This document shows positions 48,505 to 60,571 of a stretch of 64,000 nt of DNA, piece by piece (position 1 is the stretch's first letter; the number at the start of each line of letters is the position of its first letter). Made by a program: the position numbers and the translations under genes. Under the pieces are notes generated by a model that did not search any database, had not been told where the DNA came from, and saw only the letters and a program-made list of their open reading frames with translations. The stretch is from Limonium bicolor (Eukaryota > Streptophyta > Magnoliopsida > Caryophyllales > Plumbaginaceae), in the NCBI GenBank assembly GCA_023374045.1, contig CM041776.1, positions 346,455,636 to 346,519,635 of the forward strand, given 5' to 3'.

Positions 48505-48652
48505 AGTTAGACTATAATTTGAAAAGTAGAGTTGTGAAACAAAGATGAGAGATAGAATTGGAAAGTAGATGACACAGAAGGCTAGAACATTTTGTATTTT
48601 GAAAAACAATGTAAGGACCCTAAAAAAAAATCTGTTAAGAATAGGAGGGGAG
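48505..48652. mobile_element. Stowaway-like MITE, partial
   Basis: The interior AGTAGAGTTGTGA, then AGATAGAATTGGAAAGTAGA, and the right end AAGAATAGGAGGGGAG before TA at 48653 match the intact copy at 62272-62495. The left end is missing, perhaps displaced by the hAT element to its left. Confidence 0.55.
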
Positions 48653-48654
48653 TA

Positions 48655-49840
48655 TTGAATATCTCTATCTTAGAAAACTGTCCATTGTAATCTGTTGTAT
48701 GTAGAGAACCATGGATGCTTTGGCTTAACCATTATAAATAATGCACTGAACTCATAATGAATACATATACTTCATGTCACCTTACATCCTTTTCTCCCAT
48801 GCTTGGTCAAGCCTGCTGAAGCAAAATCCACAGATCGCTAGAAAAATGAGCTCTGTTCTCCCTAACTCAAAGCTAAATTATGAAAATCTCATGGGGATGA
48901 GATCCATCATTAAAGGATATTGTGAAGACCATAACGATTGAGGAGTTGAGGTGTTGGATGAAGGGGGAAAGGCATAAGGCACTATAGTTGCAGCCGAAGT
49001 GGAGCAGACTTTGCTTAAATCACCACCTAAAGCAGTAGTGAAAGGGGACAAAACCCAAGGAGATACGTGTGTGAAATACAGTAATGGGTCTCTAGACCAA
49101 GAGAATGAAAGCAAAAAACTTAAGTTAGGAGATCTGGCCATACAGAGAGTTCCAAGAACTGTGGAGGTTAGTGCTAAGTCATGAGCCAATCTTTATTGAT
49201 AATGGGCTTCAGCTTAAAGGTACTGAGCTTGAGTACATCAAAACGAAGAATAGAATGTAAAAGAGGAACTCACTCTGATTACGTGGAAGAAGACAATTAA
49301 GAAGAAAAAAGTATTGGAAAATTCAATTGTTTGCATCCTGCCTGGACCTCCCATTCAACCTCATGGATAGATGTGAGAGCATATTGGCAGAGATTATGGG
49401 TCGAGCAGTGTACACAATTCAACAAGGAGTTTTGTAGTCAAGTTTCGCAATGTGAGCAAGGGAAGTGCAATGCAATAGTATGATAGATTTAGATGCTAGA
49501 GGACTCACGTAGAACACACACACACACCAATAAGGTAGGGAATTAACGACCCACACCTCCTGCACTTCAAAATATTTCCTTTCTTAAGCAATCAGCTTAC
49601 AACCTATCATGTCAAAAAACTACGCACTCACTACAGTGCTGCTACTAACTTATTTATATGGTGTCACCTAGTTCCGTTCCCTAGGTTTCCCCTCCTCCAT
49701 GATACCAAAACGACACACTAATCAACTACTTTACTCCCCTCTATGTCACGTGCCCCAGCTGGCACTACATTCTTTTTTTTTTGTAATACACCTCCACTCT
49801 TTTAACACTGATACTAGACCTCTACATCCCCACCCCCATT
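48655..49840. other. Intergenic, right part probably LTR of the adjacent minus-strand gypsy
   Basis: 48655-49450 has no recognisable gene. From about 49500 to 49840 the sequence lies just beyond the polypurine-like GGGGGTGGGGA (read on the minus strand at 49835-49845), where the 3' LTR of the minus-strand gypsy copy is expected. LTR borders were not resolved. Confidence 0.35.
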
Positions 49841-50883
49841 AAAACAAGCCTTGCCCACAAGGCAAAAAAAAGGATATTGTGCCCTGAGGTTGGAGAAGCT
49901 GATCCAAGTGGCCTCCTCTGATGGTTTGTTCCGCCATGGATCAGTAGTTGGTGGCATGGGTCCTCAACATGCACGCGGCCACGAGATGCTATGATATCAA
50001 TGGGCTCAAATTTGGTTCGTCCCTATGCAAATGGGAGGCGATTCAACGTGAACGAGATGGTCTCCCTGGACTGGTTTCTGCTAAGACATGTGGAATACTG
50101 GGGTGAATGCGGGAGGTAGGGGGTAGGGCGAGATGATAAGCAACAACCCCACTCCGCTCAAGTACATAGAAAGGCCCGTAGTACTTGAAGGAACTGAGTA
50201 GCTCATCTGGCTGCAGTCAGCTTTCTATATGATTGAAGCTTGAGAAGGACCATATCCCCTGGTTGAAACTCTACGTGGCGTCGATAAGCATTAGTTGCAT
50301 CTCGCATGCATTGCTGAGCCCGCTTCAGATGAAACCTTAGTTGGCGCAGCATCACTGCATGGTCCATAAAGGTGTCCGCCACTGTAGCTACCTTGAACTT
50401 CCTCCGTAAAAACTGAGTTATGGTGGGAGGAGGTCTTTTGTATATGGTTTCAAAAGGGGTTGTATTGGCAGATACATGGTAGTTGGTATTGTACCAGAAT
50501 TTTGCTCAGTGGAGTTGCTTACCAAGGTCCTGGGTTGTTCTGATGCAAAACAATGGAGGTAAAGTCTCGAGGCAACGATTTAACACCTCTGTCTGACCAT
50601 CAGTTTGAGGGTGGTATGCGCTACTAATGTGGAGGACAATCCCTTGAGCGTGAAAAAACTCCTTCAAAAGTTACTGAGGAAGTGTGGATCCCGACCACTT
50701 ACAATGGATTTGGGAACTCCATGTAGGCGAACAATTCATTGAAGAGCAATCTGGCCACGATTCTGGCTGTAAAGGATGACGCAGACCCACAAAGTGGGCA
50801 TATTTGCTCAGCCTGTCTACTACCACCATAATGTAGTCGAATCCATTGAACAGGGCATCCCCGAATTGAAGTCCATGGATACG
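49841..50883 (-). pseudogene. Ty3/gypsy fragment A1: integrase to chromodomain end
   Basis: Read on the minus strand, the integrase core is seen around 50700-50880 (IMVVVDRLSKYAHFVGLRHP). Integrase C-terminal and chromodomain-end sequence then continues toward 49841 in several frames with stops. At 50884 the coding sequence is cut, just upstream of the conserved SMDF motif, by the LTR of another element. No reverse transcriptase part is present in the window for this copy. Confidence 0.7.
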
Positions 50884-51226
50884 TGTTAGAGTAAAAGGCA
50901 GAGGGGAGAGGAATGCAGAAGAAGGGAAACTATGAACAATCCACATTTATTCACGGCTATAATGCCAACCAAATGAGGCTGATGAGAGGATACACTGCTA
51001 ACCACCCTCTCGGGCGAGCACAAACCATTATATTCAATTGTTTCCCAAATGAATTCTCCCCTCTTTGTTTATAGCCTTTATCCAAGAGGTCCCCCAAAAC
51101 AAAACTATAACCAACTAGAATATTCTGCTCTTGACAAAAAGTACCTACACAATTAACAACCTTCATGCCCTTTTCCCTTTACGGTGATAGACTACGCACC
51201 CTGAAATATCCTTAGAATTGCTAACA
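50884..51226 (-). repeat. LTR (343 bp) of minus-strand gypsy A2, inserted in A1
   Basis: On the minus strand the sequence runs from TGTTAGCAATTCTAAGG to CCTTTTACTCTAACA. The ends form the short inverted repeat TGTTAG/CTAACA. On the minus strand it is preceded by the polypurine-type tract GGGAGGGGAACTG, so this is the 3' LTR of the A2 element lying to its right. The left flank ATACG would be the 5-bp target duplication. The partner flank was not found. Confidence 0.75.
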
Positions 51227-52205
51227 ACAGTTCCCCTCCCCACATAAGCCTTGTCCACAAGGGGCTAGAATAAGGAAACTGGGCTTTAAATCAGCACACG
51301 ACATCCACGAAGCTTCTCAGCAGCTTGGTTGAGCCATTTGATCAGCAAATGATGGCAAGGTGTCCCCGAGGCCGTACTTGAACCGCAATGATATCTTCAG
51401 GTTCAAACAAAGGTGCCTCTGCAGCTAGTCCCCAGGAAGAGAAGAGAAGGAGAAACAGCATGCTGGCCAACCACCCTTTTCAGCTGGGAAATGTGGAACA
51501 CTGGATGCACCAAGGAGGAAGGTGGAAGCTCCAACTTATAGGACACAGGCTGAACTTAGCCAATACTTTGAACGGTCCATAGTAATGAGGGGCGTGCTTA
51601 GGATTGATCTTGGTGTGGACATGAAAACTGGCGATATGGCCTCAATTTCATGAAGACCTTGTCTCCTCTGGGAACTCCAGCTCACGATGGTGTTTGTTAG
51701 CAGCTGCTGTCATGTACTGTTGAGCTTTTCCAAGTTGTAGCGCAGTTGTTTCAGAACTTTAGTTCTGTCCTGATGTTCCCATGCCACCTCTACAACCTTG
51801 AATTCCCAAGTAAATACTGGCGTAAGGAGGGGGGGAGGCCGGCCGTACACAGCCTTGAAAGGAGTCATCCCAGCCGCGACATGAAAATTGGTATTATACC
51901 AATGTTCTGCCCAGTGTAAACATTTACCCCACTGCTTTGGCTGTTCAGAAGCAAAACAGCGCAAGTAGGTCCCCACCCACAACATCTATTGATATGAGCT
52001 GCTCATTTTCAATTTAGTTCCCTGAGAAGCAAAAACCTCCCCCAAGAACAGCTCTTAAGAAAACAGGGGTCCGGTTACTCACAATTGACCTAGGGACACC
52101 ATGCAGCCTGACAATTTCCCTGCGAACAGATTTACCACAAACTTCGCTGTGTACGGATGTTGGAGACCCAAGAAATGGCCATACTTACTCAGTCTGTCTA
52201 TCACT
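51227..52205 (-). pseudogene. Ty3/gypsy fragment A2: integrase and chromodomain region
   Basis: Minus-strand integrase: [20 protein letters not shown] near 52140-52205 and KCLHWAEHWYNTNFHVAAGM at about 51870-51930, followed by TPFKAVYGRPPP. Other parts lie in other frames with stops. The copy is cut at 52205 by unrelated LTR-like sequence. Confidence 0.75.
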
Positions 52206-54090
52206 GTAACAACCCTAAAACCGGCCTAGGAGTTAGGGCCGTTACACGCCGCGAGTCTACTATCTAACGTCGCAAGGCTCTAACATACAAATGCTCAAAC
52301 CCGAAACGTAACAATAACATTAACGTGAAAGAGTTTACAATATCCAAACCACGTGTGAAATCTAAATAAGAGTAAAGCCCTAAAGGCTACATAATCCATA
52401 GCGTCAAATGCGTAAAACATAACATAGTCTTAATATAAGCTAATCCAGAGTCAAATCCCAAGCGAGAGAGAATCTCCAAGCTCAATCTGCATAATGTAAG
52501 AAAGGTGTGAGCTCAACAGCCCAGTAAGCAGAAAGACTTCCTCAAGGAAACTCGCTCAAAACAGAAGATGAAGTTTTTCACAGAACAGAGGGAGCACATG
52601 CCTCTTAGTAAATAGAAAGAACAAAAATGAAACGGATCTCAAATCAGAACAGAAAATCACATCACATATTAGTCAGACTTTCAGAATTAGAAACACATGG
52701 TGGGACTCTAGAAACCCGCTAACATACTAGAAGGACTCATGTAACATCCTATGGATCTGAAGATCCCATATCAAAAGTCGTAGAGACAGCTGACAGACCC
52801 GTGATCATAAATTTCCTAAGGGATACCCTAAAGAATTTAAACAGAAAGAATTCCTATATAGCATGCTACAGGACTGCCCGACCCGACTATCCAAGGCTAA
52901 GAAGCAACGTAACTAGGTCCCAAAACATAAGTTCATAAATAAAGATCTCAAGTGCAAAACAATGCATCTAAACAGCATAGGAAGCTTGTACACAGATAGG
53001 GGAATCCAACTCCGCAAACGGAACTCAAAACAGAGCTAAAACAAAGAAGTGGTTGAAAACAGAGGCCTGTCCGAACATACGTCCGAACATGCATGTTCGG
53101 ACAGAGGCCGAGAATCATAGAACGCAGAAAATAGCATGTCCGAATATATGTCCGAACATCAACGTTCAGACGTATGTCGAGAGTTAAAAACCAGAATCTC
53201 ACGCGTGTTGAATTTGCGTCCAACCTTGCAAGTTTGGACACCAGCGAAGCCAAAATCAGAAGTTGTCCTTGCACTCAGTCCAAACATCAAAGTTTGGATA
53301 GATGTTCGGGCGGTTCAGAATTTCAAAAACAGCAAGGCACGGCAGACAACACGTCCGAACATCAATGTTCGGACGGAAGTCCAGACGTCGCAAAAACAGG
53401 CGAACTTCAGAATGTAACAAAGGCGGAAAAAACTCATCAAAAACCAATCCCAAATCATACAAAACCCACAGAAACATAAATTAGTACTCTCGAGGCTTTA
53501 GCCACTCGACTAACAACACAAATCTGAAGAGAAACATACAATGCAACGTCGCCAATTTCAACCAAGAAATGAGATTCAATCCAGTCCCCGAGGGTGAGCA
53601 AACTACCCCAATTCCATCCCCCACTTACTTCGAATTGCAGAGTGATTCGCACCAATCTGAGGCAGAAGGAGTCCCAACAACACAACAATCCTGAACAGCG
53701 AATTAAACGCTGAATTCATCAACAATTGAACATCCAAAAACTAGAAAACGTTCTCCCAAAACTGAGAACAATTGCCACCCAAATTCGCAACGAAACCAAA
53801 CCTGAAAATCCCGCAGGGAAGTCACACACAATAGCAGCACAGAAACGATTCGAAGGCAGCATAAATCCACACCGAAATCAAAGCACACAAGGGAGGGGAA
53901 GAGAAGCAAAGAGCGCCCAAACTATCGAGGGAAAACGTCGTCTTGAATAACTGAACGAGAATTTCCATAAAGAAAACAGACCTTCCTTCCTTATTAATTA
54001 CGCACCAAATAAAAGGGAGGAAAAATACCTCCTTGTCCCTCATCTTTTAATCGAATACCTCCGTTGATGCACTTCAAGAAGGGGTGAATC
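52206..54090 (-). repeat. LTR-like retroelement sequence interrupting gypsy A2
   Basis: The left edge TGTAACAACCCTAAAACCGG, read on the minus strand, is the common plant gypsy LTR end CGGTTTTAGGGTTGTTACA. The copy replaces A2 in the middle of its integrase. Inside, at 53081-53374, four hairpin-like copies of GTCCGAACAT(n)GTTCGGAC occur. I find no protein motif and no clear right border, so it may be a long solo LTR or a decayed element without coding sequence. Confidence 0.5.
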
Positions 54091-54109
54091 GTGGTTATTT
54101 GCCTTATCA

Positions 54110-55738
54110 GTAGCTACTTAGGACGGGTGGGGAACTCTTGAAGATGAGCTGCAACAAAATCTCAAACTTCGAGAATACATTCAGCAGCTGACTGTCGATC
54201 CCAACTGCAAGTAGCACTTCTGTCTGCGTAATGGGAGGCTATTTTTTCAGGATCGACTGGTGTTGGCCTCAAATTCGTGCTTAATCCCGCACTTGCTGCT
54301 AGAATACCATGTCGGACCTTTAGGGGGCCATTATGGATTTCTCAGAACCTATAAGCTATTGGCAACAATCTTCTTCTGGGACGGCATGCGCAAACTGATC
54401 AACAAGTTTGTGGCATCTTGTGCTATAAGCTAGTAGGTGAAGTATAGTGCCCTTGCACTAGTAGGCCTTCTCCAACCTCTGCCGATTCCAGAATGGGTAT
54501 GGGAGGATATCTTGATGGATTTTATCATAGGGTTACCCAAAATCCATGGAGTGGATACCATTTTAGTTGTGATGGACAAACTGACCAAATATGCTCATTT
54601 TCTACCCTTGTAGAGGCCGTTCACAGCCTCTGATGTGGCCAAGGTGTTTATCCATGAGGTGGTCCGTCTGCATGGGTTCCCCAAATCAATTGTATCTGAC
54701 CGGGACTCGGTGTATACCAATGCCTTCTAGCGTGAACTCTTCCAACAATTCATCATGATTCTGCGCATGAGCTCCACTTACCATCCATAAACCGACGGAC
54801 AAACAGAGGTGGTCAATCGGTGTGTTGAGGACTACCTACGCTGCTATACTTTTCAGCACCCACAACAGTGGACAAAGTGGTTGACATGGGCCGAATATTG
54901 GTTCAACACGACATACAACCAAAGTTCGAACACCACTTCATTTCAAGCTCTTTATGGTTGAGAACCGCCGGCCCACATTCGCTACACTCCCCTTAGCTCG
55001 CCTCTGACTGATGTTGACTCCCTGCTGCACCAGAAAGACTTGGCCTTAATTGAGCTGAAACAACAGCTGCTGTAGGCTCAGTACCGCATGAAGCTCAGGG
55101 ATGATCAGCACCGCTGAAATGTCCAAGACCGGGCATCGCAACGCCAAGCTCAGTCCCCGCTTTTATGGCCCTTTTGAGATTGAACAACGCATTGGCAATG
55201 TCGCTTACAAGCTCAAGCTCCCAGCTGATGCCCGCATCCACCATACTATTCATGTATCTCAGTTGCGTAAAGCGTAACCATCAATACCAGTTGTGCCCAC
55301 TCTACCCAAGGAGTTAACCTCAAATATGAGCTTACTGATCCAACCTGAAGAGGTTTTATATTGGCCCCAAGGACCTACATGTGAGGAAGTGCTGATCAGA
55401 TGGGCCAATCTGCCAGAAAAAGAAACCAAGAACTTGGGAAGAATATGCCATAATCGAGTCTCAGCTTCCAGATTTCGACCTTGAGGCCAAGGTGGCTCTC
55501 GTTTGGGGGAGAGATGATACAATCGGCAAAAGCACTCAAGAGCCTATGTGGAGGGTTTATGAGAGGAGAAGGAAGAAAGGGCAAACCAGTCAGCCAGCAG
55601 TGACACAACCGAGCGACTGAGGACAAGGGGGCCACTTTAACAAACTCTATCCCTATATTACTTTATGTTGCCTTATTGTTGTTAGTATCGCTTTTGTTGC
55701 TTTTACATTTCTGTCGTTTAGACTATAAGAAGGGAGGA
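54110..55738 (+). pseudogene. Ty3/gypsy fragment B: integrase and chromodomain, many stops
   Basis: The plus-strand sequence begins in the linker before the integrase zinc finger (GGHYGFLRTYKLL near 54330), then has the core ([20 protein letters not shown], then [11 protein letters not shown]), EVVNRCVEDYL, WLTWAEYWFNTTYNQSSNTT and the C-terminal/chromodomain part to about 55620. Gag, protease, RT and RNase H are missing. Nonsense codons at 54611, 54728, 54788, 55073 and 55115 are single-base C-to-T type changes. Confidence 0.8.
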
Positions 55739-55965
55739 TGATAGCTAGGTTTGGGCATATGGAGAATTACCTTATTTGGTTACTATGTGGAATAAGGCAG
55801 GGTTCATCCTGAGTTACTGATAGGCTCCCTTTGGGAGAAGTTTCTATCCAGTGCTTAGCCAATCTATATCTGTAAGGCCGTGTGCCCACTTTCCCTTATG
55901 AATGGCAGTGAGTTCTTTTTTAAAATGTGAGCATGAGAAGGTCTTCATTCCCACTCCCATCAAAA
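55739..55965 (+). repeat. Probable 3' LTR remnant of gypsy B
   Basis: The tract AAGAAGGGAGGA at 55727-55738 acts as a polypurine tract, followed by TGATAGCTAGG, a plausible LTR start. The LTR end is not defined. The next gypsy copy begins in RT-flanking sequence by about 55970. Confidence 0.45.
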
Positions 55966-57989
55966 CCTACCCAATATGAAATGCTACTGCTACCCGTACT
56001 ATCAGAAGGGTGAAATAGAACGAATTGTAAGGGAGTTGTGCAAGCGGGACTGATCAGGCCTAGTAACAGCCCATATTCCAGCCCGGTGCTATTGGTTAAG
56101 AAGAAAAACGGTGAGTGGGGGTTCTCCGTGGATTACCCGTGCTTTAAATGAAGTGACGATTTCGGACAAGTTCCCGATCCAGGTGATTGATGAGTTGCTC
56201 GACGAGTTGCACAACGCTACTATATTCTCAAAGCTGGATCTAAAATCCGGCTACCACCAAATCCGTGTCTGAAAGGAAGATGTGCCAAAAACACCCTTTT
56301 GTACTCATGAGGGTATTACGAGTTCCTCGTAATGCCATTTGGTTTACGCAATGCCCAAGAGACATTCAAGCGGTTATGAATGCGATATTTCAGTTTTTCT
56401 TCTGAAATTTGTTTTGGTGTTTTTTGACGATATCTTAGTGTACAACAAAGGTATGGAGGACCACTATAGACACTTGGAAGCGATGCTTCAGTTACTTCAG
56501 TAGAACAACTTGGTGGCCAATTAAATAAGTGTCAGTTTGGGCAGTCTCAGCTGGAATACCTTGGACATCTGATTTGCTTGTGGGATAGTGGCAGATCTGG
56601 CAAAAATCCGGAGTACGGTGGATTGGCCAGTACCAAAATCAGTAAAAGAGCTTCGGGGTTTCCTCGGTCTCACCGGATACTACCGTAGATTTGTCCAAGG
56701 ATATGGTGTTATAGTAGCACCACTTACTAGTTTGCTAAAGAAGGATGGATTCCGATGGAATGTAGAAGCTCAAAAGAGCCTTGATGAGATGAAACGAAAG
56801 CTGACTTCAGTTCCCATCCTCGCTATGTCTGACTTCACGAAAACCTCCACCGTCGAAACTAATGCATCCGGGAGGGGGATGGGTGCGGTGTTGATGCAAG
56901 GGGGCACAACTATAGCTTATCTTAGCCAAGCTTTGGGTCCACTATGCCCGCTCAGCTGAAGTCCACTTACGAAAAGAGCTGACGGTGATAGTGTTTGCCA
57001 TTACCAAATGGCGGCATTATTTATTGGGAAGGCACTTTTTCATTCGAACTGATCAATACAGCTTGAAACACCTATGGAGCAACGATTGTTGACGAAGGAA
57101 CAACATAAATGGGCACTCAAGCTGATGGGGCTTGATTTCGAGATTCACTACAAACCCGGACGGGAGAATAAGGCAGCAGATGCTCTCTCCCGGGTTGAGC
57201 ACAACGCTAAAGCTTTGGGCATTTTCGGTAATGGAATTCAGTGGTGGAAGGAGTTGAAGACTAAACTGGACGCGGATCCAAGGCTGAAAAAAATCAGGCA
57301 AGTCTTAATGATCAACCCTAGTGATCACCTGATTTCGAATTGCTAAATGGGCGGTTATACTTCAAAGGGTGACTAGCTGTCCCAAAGCACTCCTCCCTTA
57401 TCCCAAGCTTTATGAAGGAATTCCACGACTCACCCATATGAGGCTACTCGAGTTTCTTGCGGACATACAAGAGGATTAGCAATTCATTCTACTGGGAAGG
57501 TATGTAGAAGCAAGTGAAGGAGTATGTAGTAGCCTGTTCAGTTTGCCAACAGATCAAGTATAGCTCCTTAGCACCAGTGGTTTGTTACAGCCCCTGCCAA
57601 TACCGGTGGAAGTCTGGGAGGACATCTCAATGGACTTCATTACGGGTCTTCCCAAAGTGAGCAGGGTCAATACTATCATAGTGGTGGTTGATCGACTCAT
57701 AAAGTTTGCACACTTTCTACCCTTGTCACACCCTTACACCGCTAAGGATGTAGCCTTTGTCTTTATTCAAGAAATCGTGCGACTTCATGGCATTCCTTGG
57801 TTAATCGTATATGACCGCAACCCCAACTTCACCAGCAATGTCTAGCAGGAATTGTTCAAATAGTCGGGAACTGCGTTTAACATCAGTTCCGCATACCACC
57901 CCAAACGGACGGGTAAACTGAAGTGGTAAACCGTTGTCTAAAGGATTACCTCCACAACTTCTCTTTTACAAAATCGAAGCAGTGAGTCC

Positions 57990-58753
57990 CAGAGGCGGAG
58001 CCAGGATTTCAAACTTAGGGGGGCCCAAAAATTTTTGGCTATATATTTAATATAAATACTAAATATATATGAAAATAAATAATAAAATTTTAAAATAAAA
58101 ACTTACAATATGGTTTAAAGATTTTATATTTTAAATATGATATAACTTACGAAAATATATTATATCCTAATTTTCATAGATAATTTTCATAAAACACAGA
58201 AATTAAGGAGACAATTTTTGGACTAATTTATCCTTACTTTTTCATAAGAAAAAAAAAGTTGTGAGTGAGAGAAAAAGTAAGAGGGTATATGAAAATTGAG
58301 TAATAAAAAAGTCCAAAACATCTTATATGTTGAAAAATGGGAACTTTCAAAACATCATTTATTAAGAATAGAAGGTAGTACATAGTGACAATACAAGACT
58401 CACTGACTTAAGTTTAAACTAAAATTTGATCAAACAATTAATACTTTAAAAGCAAGTTTTCAGTTCAAATTATGGTTATAAAAATAATAATGTATAAAAT
58501 ATAAGACACTTAATAACATAACTAATGTATTAAGTGTAATTTATTATTTCTATTTATAACACTAAACAATTTAAAATGGACTCGTGTTAATTAAAAATGA
58601 TAATTATCATAGATACTTTAGACAATTTTAATAAATTCGACTTAACTTATAACAAAATAAACTATATTATATAAAACTAGTAATAAAAAAAATGATGTCA
58701 TCGGGACAATCGGGGGGCCGGGCCCCCTAACCTATAAGGTAGCTCGGCCACTG
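57990..58753. mobile_element. hAT element, 764 bp, inside gypsy C integrase
   Basis: The left end CAGAGGCGGAGCCAGG and the complement of the right end, CAGTGGCCGAGCTACC, are imperfect inverted repeats with G/C runs inside. Flanks GTGAGTCC (57982-57989) and GTGGATCC (58754-58761) agree at 6 of 8 positions, so the insertion is old. It splits the WLPWAEFWFN region of the gypsy. Confidence 0.85.
58161..58378. mobile_element. Stowaway-like sequence nested in the hAT element
   Basis: The stretch from TTTTCATAGATAATTTTCATA to TCATTTATTAAGAATAGAAGG before TA aligns with the intact MITE at 62272-62495, sharing AAGTTGTGAGTGAGA and TCATTTA(C/T)TAAGAA. The left end is degenerate. If correct, it is a third level of nesting. 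Confidence 0.5.
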
Positions 58754-58858
58754 GTGGATCCGCTGGTTACCATGGGCAGAATTCTGGTTTAACATGACCT
58801 TCAACAGGAGTACGAGCACTATCCCCTTCAAGGCACTCTATAGCCAGGATCCACCCAC

Positions 58859-59480
58859 CATGGCGGCTATTAGCATGCCCAACAAGTGACATGGCACAGG
58901 GCCCCCAATTTTAGGGGGCCCCCAATTTTTGGGACCTATTTTTTTTTGTCATAAAGGGGAGGGGACCTATTTTTTTAGTAGAATCAATTATCTTGTAGTT
59001 TATATATTAAAAGGTTACATAGGTTCTAACATATTCATTATAACATATAAAAACAGTTGATTGAATTTAATACTATTAATGTCTTTTAGCAGACAAATAA
59101 AATTATAGATGAAATTGTTTATATTCCAATAATCTATTTAAAAAGATATTATTGATCTTCCCTCTTTTTCTACCTAGTAATCACAATCTCTTCAACTACG
59201 TACTTCTATCAAATCAAATACTAACACTTATTTCTTTAAAGAGCTTGTTGTAAATGCTAGTAGAATCAATATTTTACGTGATTATTCAATAATAAGTAAA
59301 CTTCTTCTAGTTTGTCTAAATTGTCATTTTTGACATTTATGTCATTACATAACTTAATATAGAATTATATTGTGACACAATTAAATTAATAATTCTATAT
59401 TTTATATTTAAGTTTTAATTTATAAAAGACCCCGTTAAAATATTCTGCACAGGGCCCCACAAATTACCGAGCCGCCCCTG
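58859..59480. mobile_element. hAT element, 622 bp, inside gypsy C, perfect 8-bp target duplication
   Basis: CCACCCAC stands at 58851-58858 and 59481-59488. The left end CATGGCGGCTATTAGC and the complement of the right end, CAGGGGCGGCTCGGTAAT, are imperfect inverted repeats. CACAGGGCCCC occurs near both ends. With one target copy kept, the gypsy reading frame continues as PPTLLRYSPLT. Confidence 0.88.
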
Positions 59481-59992
59481 CCACCCACACTGCTACGGTA
59501 CTCCCCATTGACATCACCACTACAGGAAGGTGATACACAGTTGGGTGAGAGATGCCACTCTGGACGAGCTCATAGCGCAACTAGCTAAGGCTTAAGAGCG
59601 GATGAAACACTATGCTAATAGACACCAAAGGGAAATCAATTTCAAAGTGGGAGAGTGGGTCTATATCAAACTTCGCCCATACAGATTGCGTTCACTTGGT
59701 GCCCATGAAATGCAAAGCTTAGCCCCTATTTCTTTGGCCTATTCGAGATTGAAGCACGGGTTGGACTAATGGCCTATAAACTGAAGTTACCTCTAGAGGC
59801 CCGCATCCACCATACTGTATATGTTTCACAGCTGAAAAGGTCCATCAATGGAGCCATTACCCAGGACACCTTCCCTTCTGATTTGACCGAGGAGATGGAG
59901 CTTTTGCTCACCCCAACTGATATCCTCCAAGTATGGCAGAGAGCAGATGACGAGCTAGAAGTATTGATGCGCTGGAAAGATTGCCCAGAGTT

Positions 59993-60571
59993 AGGGGTGG
60001 CAAAACGGGTTCACGGGTCGTGTTAGGCTAAACCCGAACCCGACCCGTTTATTAAACGGGTTGACCTAACCCAACCCGTTTAATTAATTGTGTCCAAATA
60101 TGAAACCCAAACCCGACCTGTTTATTAAACGGGTTGACCTGTCTGACCCAATTAATTAATCATGTCCAAATTTGAAACTGAAATCCGCATATATTAAACT
60201 CAAACCTAACCTATTTAGTTATATATAAGAAAACAATTTAACTAATTAACATTAGCTTTGTCATTCTATGATATTATTAATTTTACTTTAAATTAAAATA
60301 CTTAATTTTTAAAATTTTTATATCTTATTTATATTAAAATTTGATAAAAATAATTAATCTATAATTTATAATATATAATTTTATTTAATATAAATTACTT
60401 AAACGGGTTAGCGGGTTACATATGTTAAACCCAAACCCGACACGGTTATTAAACGAGTCATGTTCGGGTTGACCCGTTTATTTAATCGTGTCAAATTTTA
60501 AAACCCAAACCCGCTAATTTCGTGTCGGGTTCGTGTTGGTCAAACAGGTCGTGATGAAATTGTCATCCCTA
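59993..60571. mobile_element. Ac-like hAT element, 579 bp, inside gypsy C chromodomain, perfect 8-bp target duplication
   Basis: CCAGAGTT stands at 59985-59992 and 60572-60579. The left end is AGGGGTGGCAAAACGGG and the right end TTGTCATCCCTA, an asymmetric pair like that of maize Ac. Subterminal AACGGGTT / AACCCG words occur in both orientations. Removal rejoins CPE with FEDSWE. Confidence 0.88.

Noticed and set aside
53136..53484. Overlapping open frames on both strands in the 53-kb region
   Set aside because: They arise from the repeated GTCCGAACAT motif in non-coding LTR-like DNA.
55970..57350. Possible endogenous pararetrovirus reverse transcriptase
   Set aside because: RT is followed by RNase H, integrase with zinc finger, and chromodomain in Ty3/gypsy order, and LTR-like borders exist. 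No movement or coat protein domains are seen.
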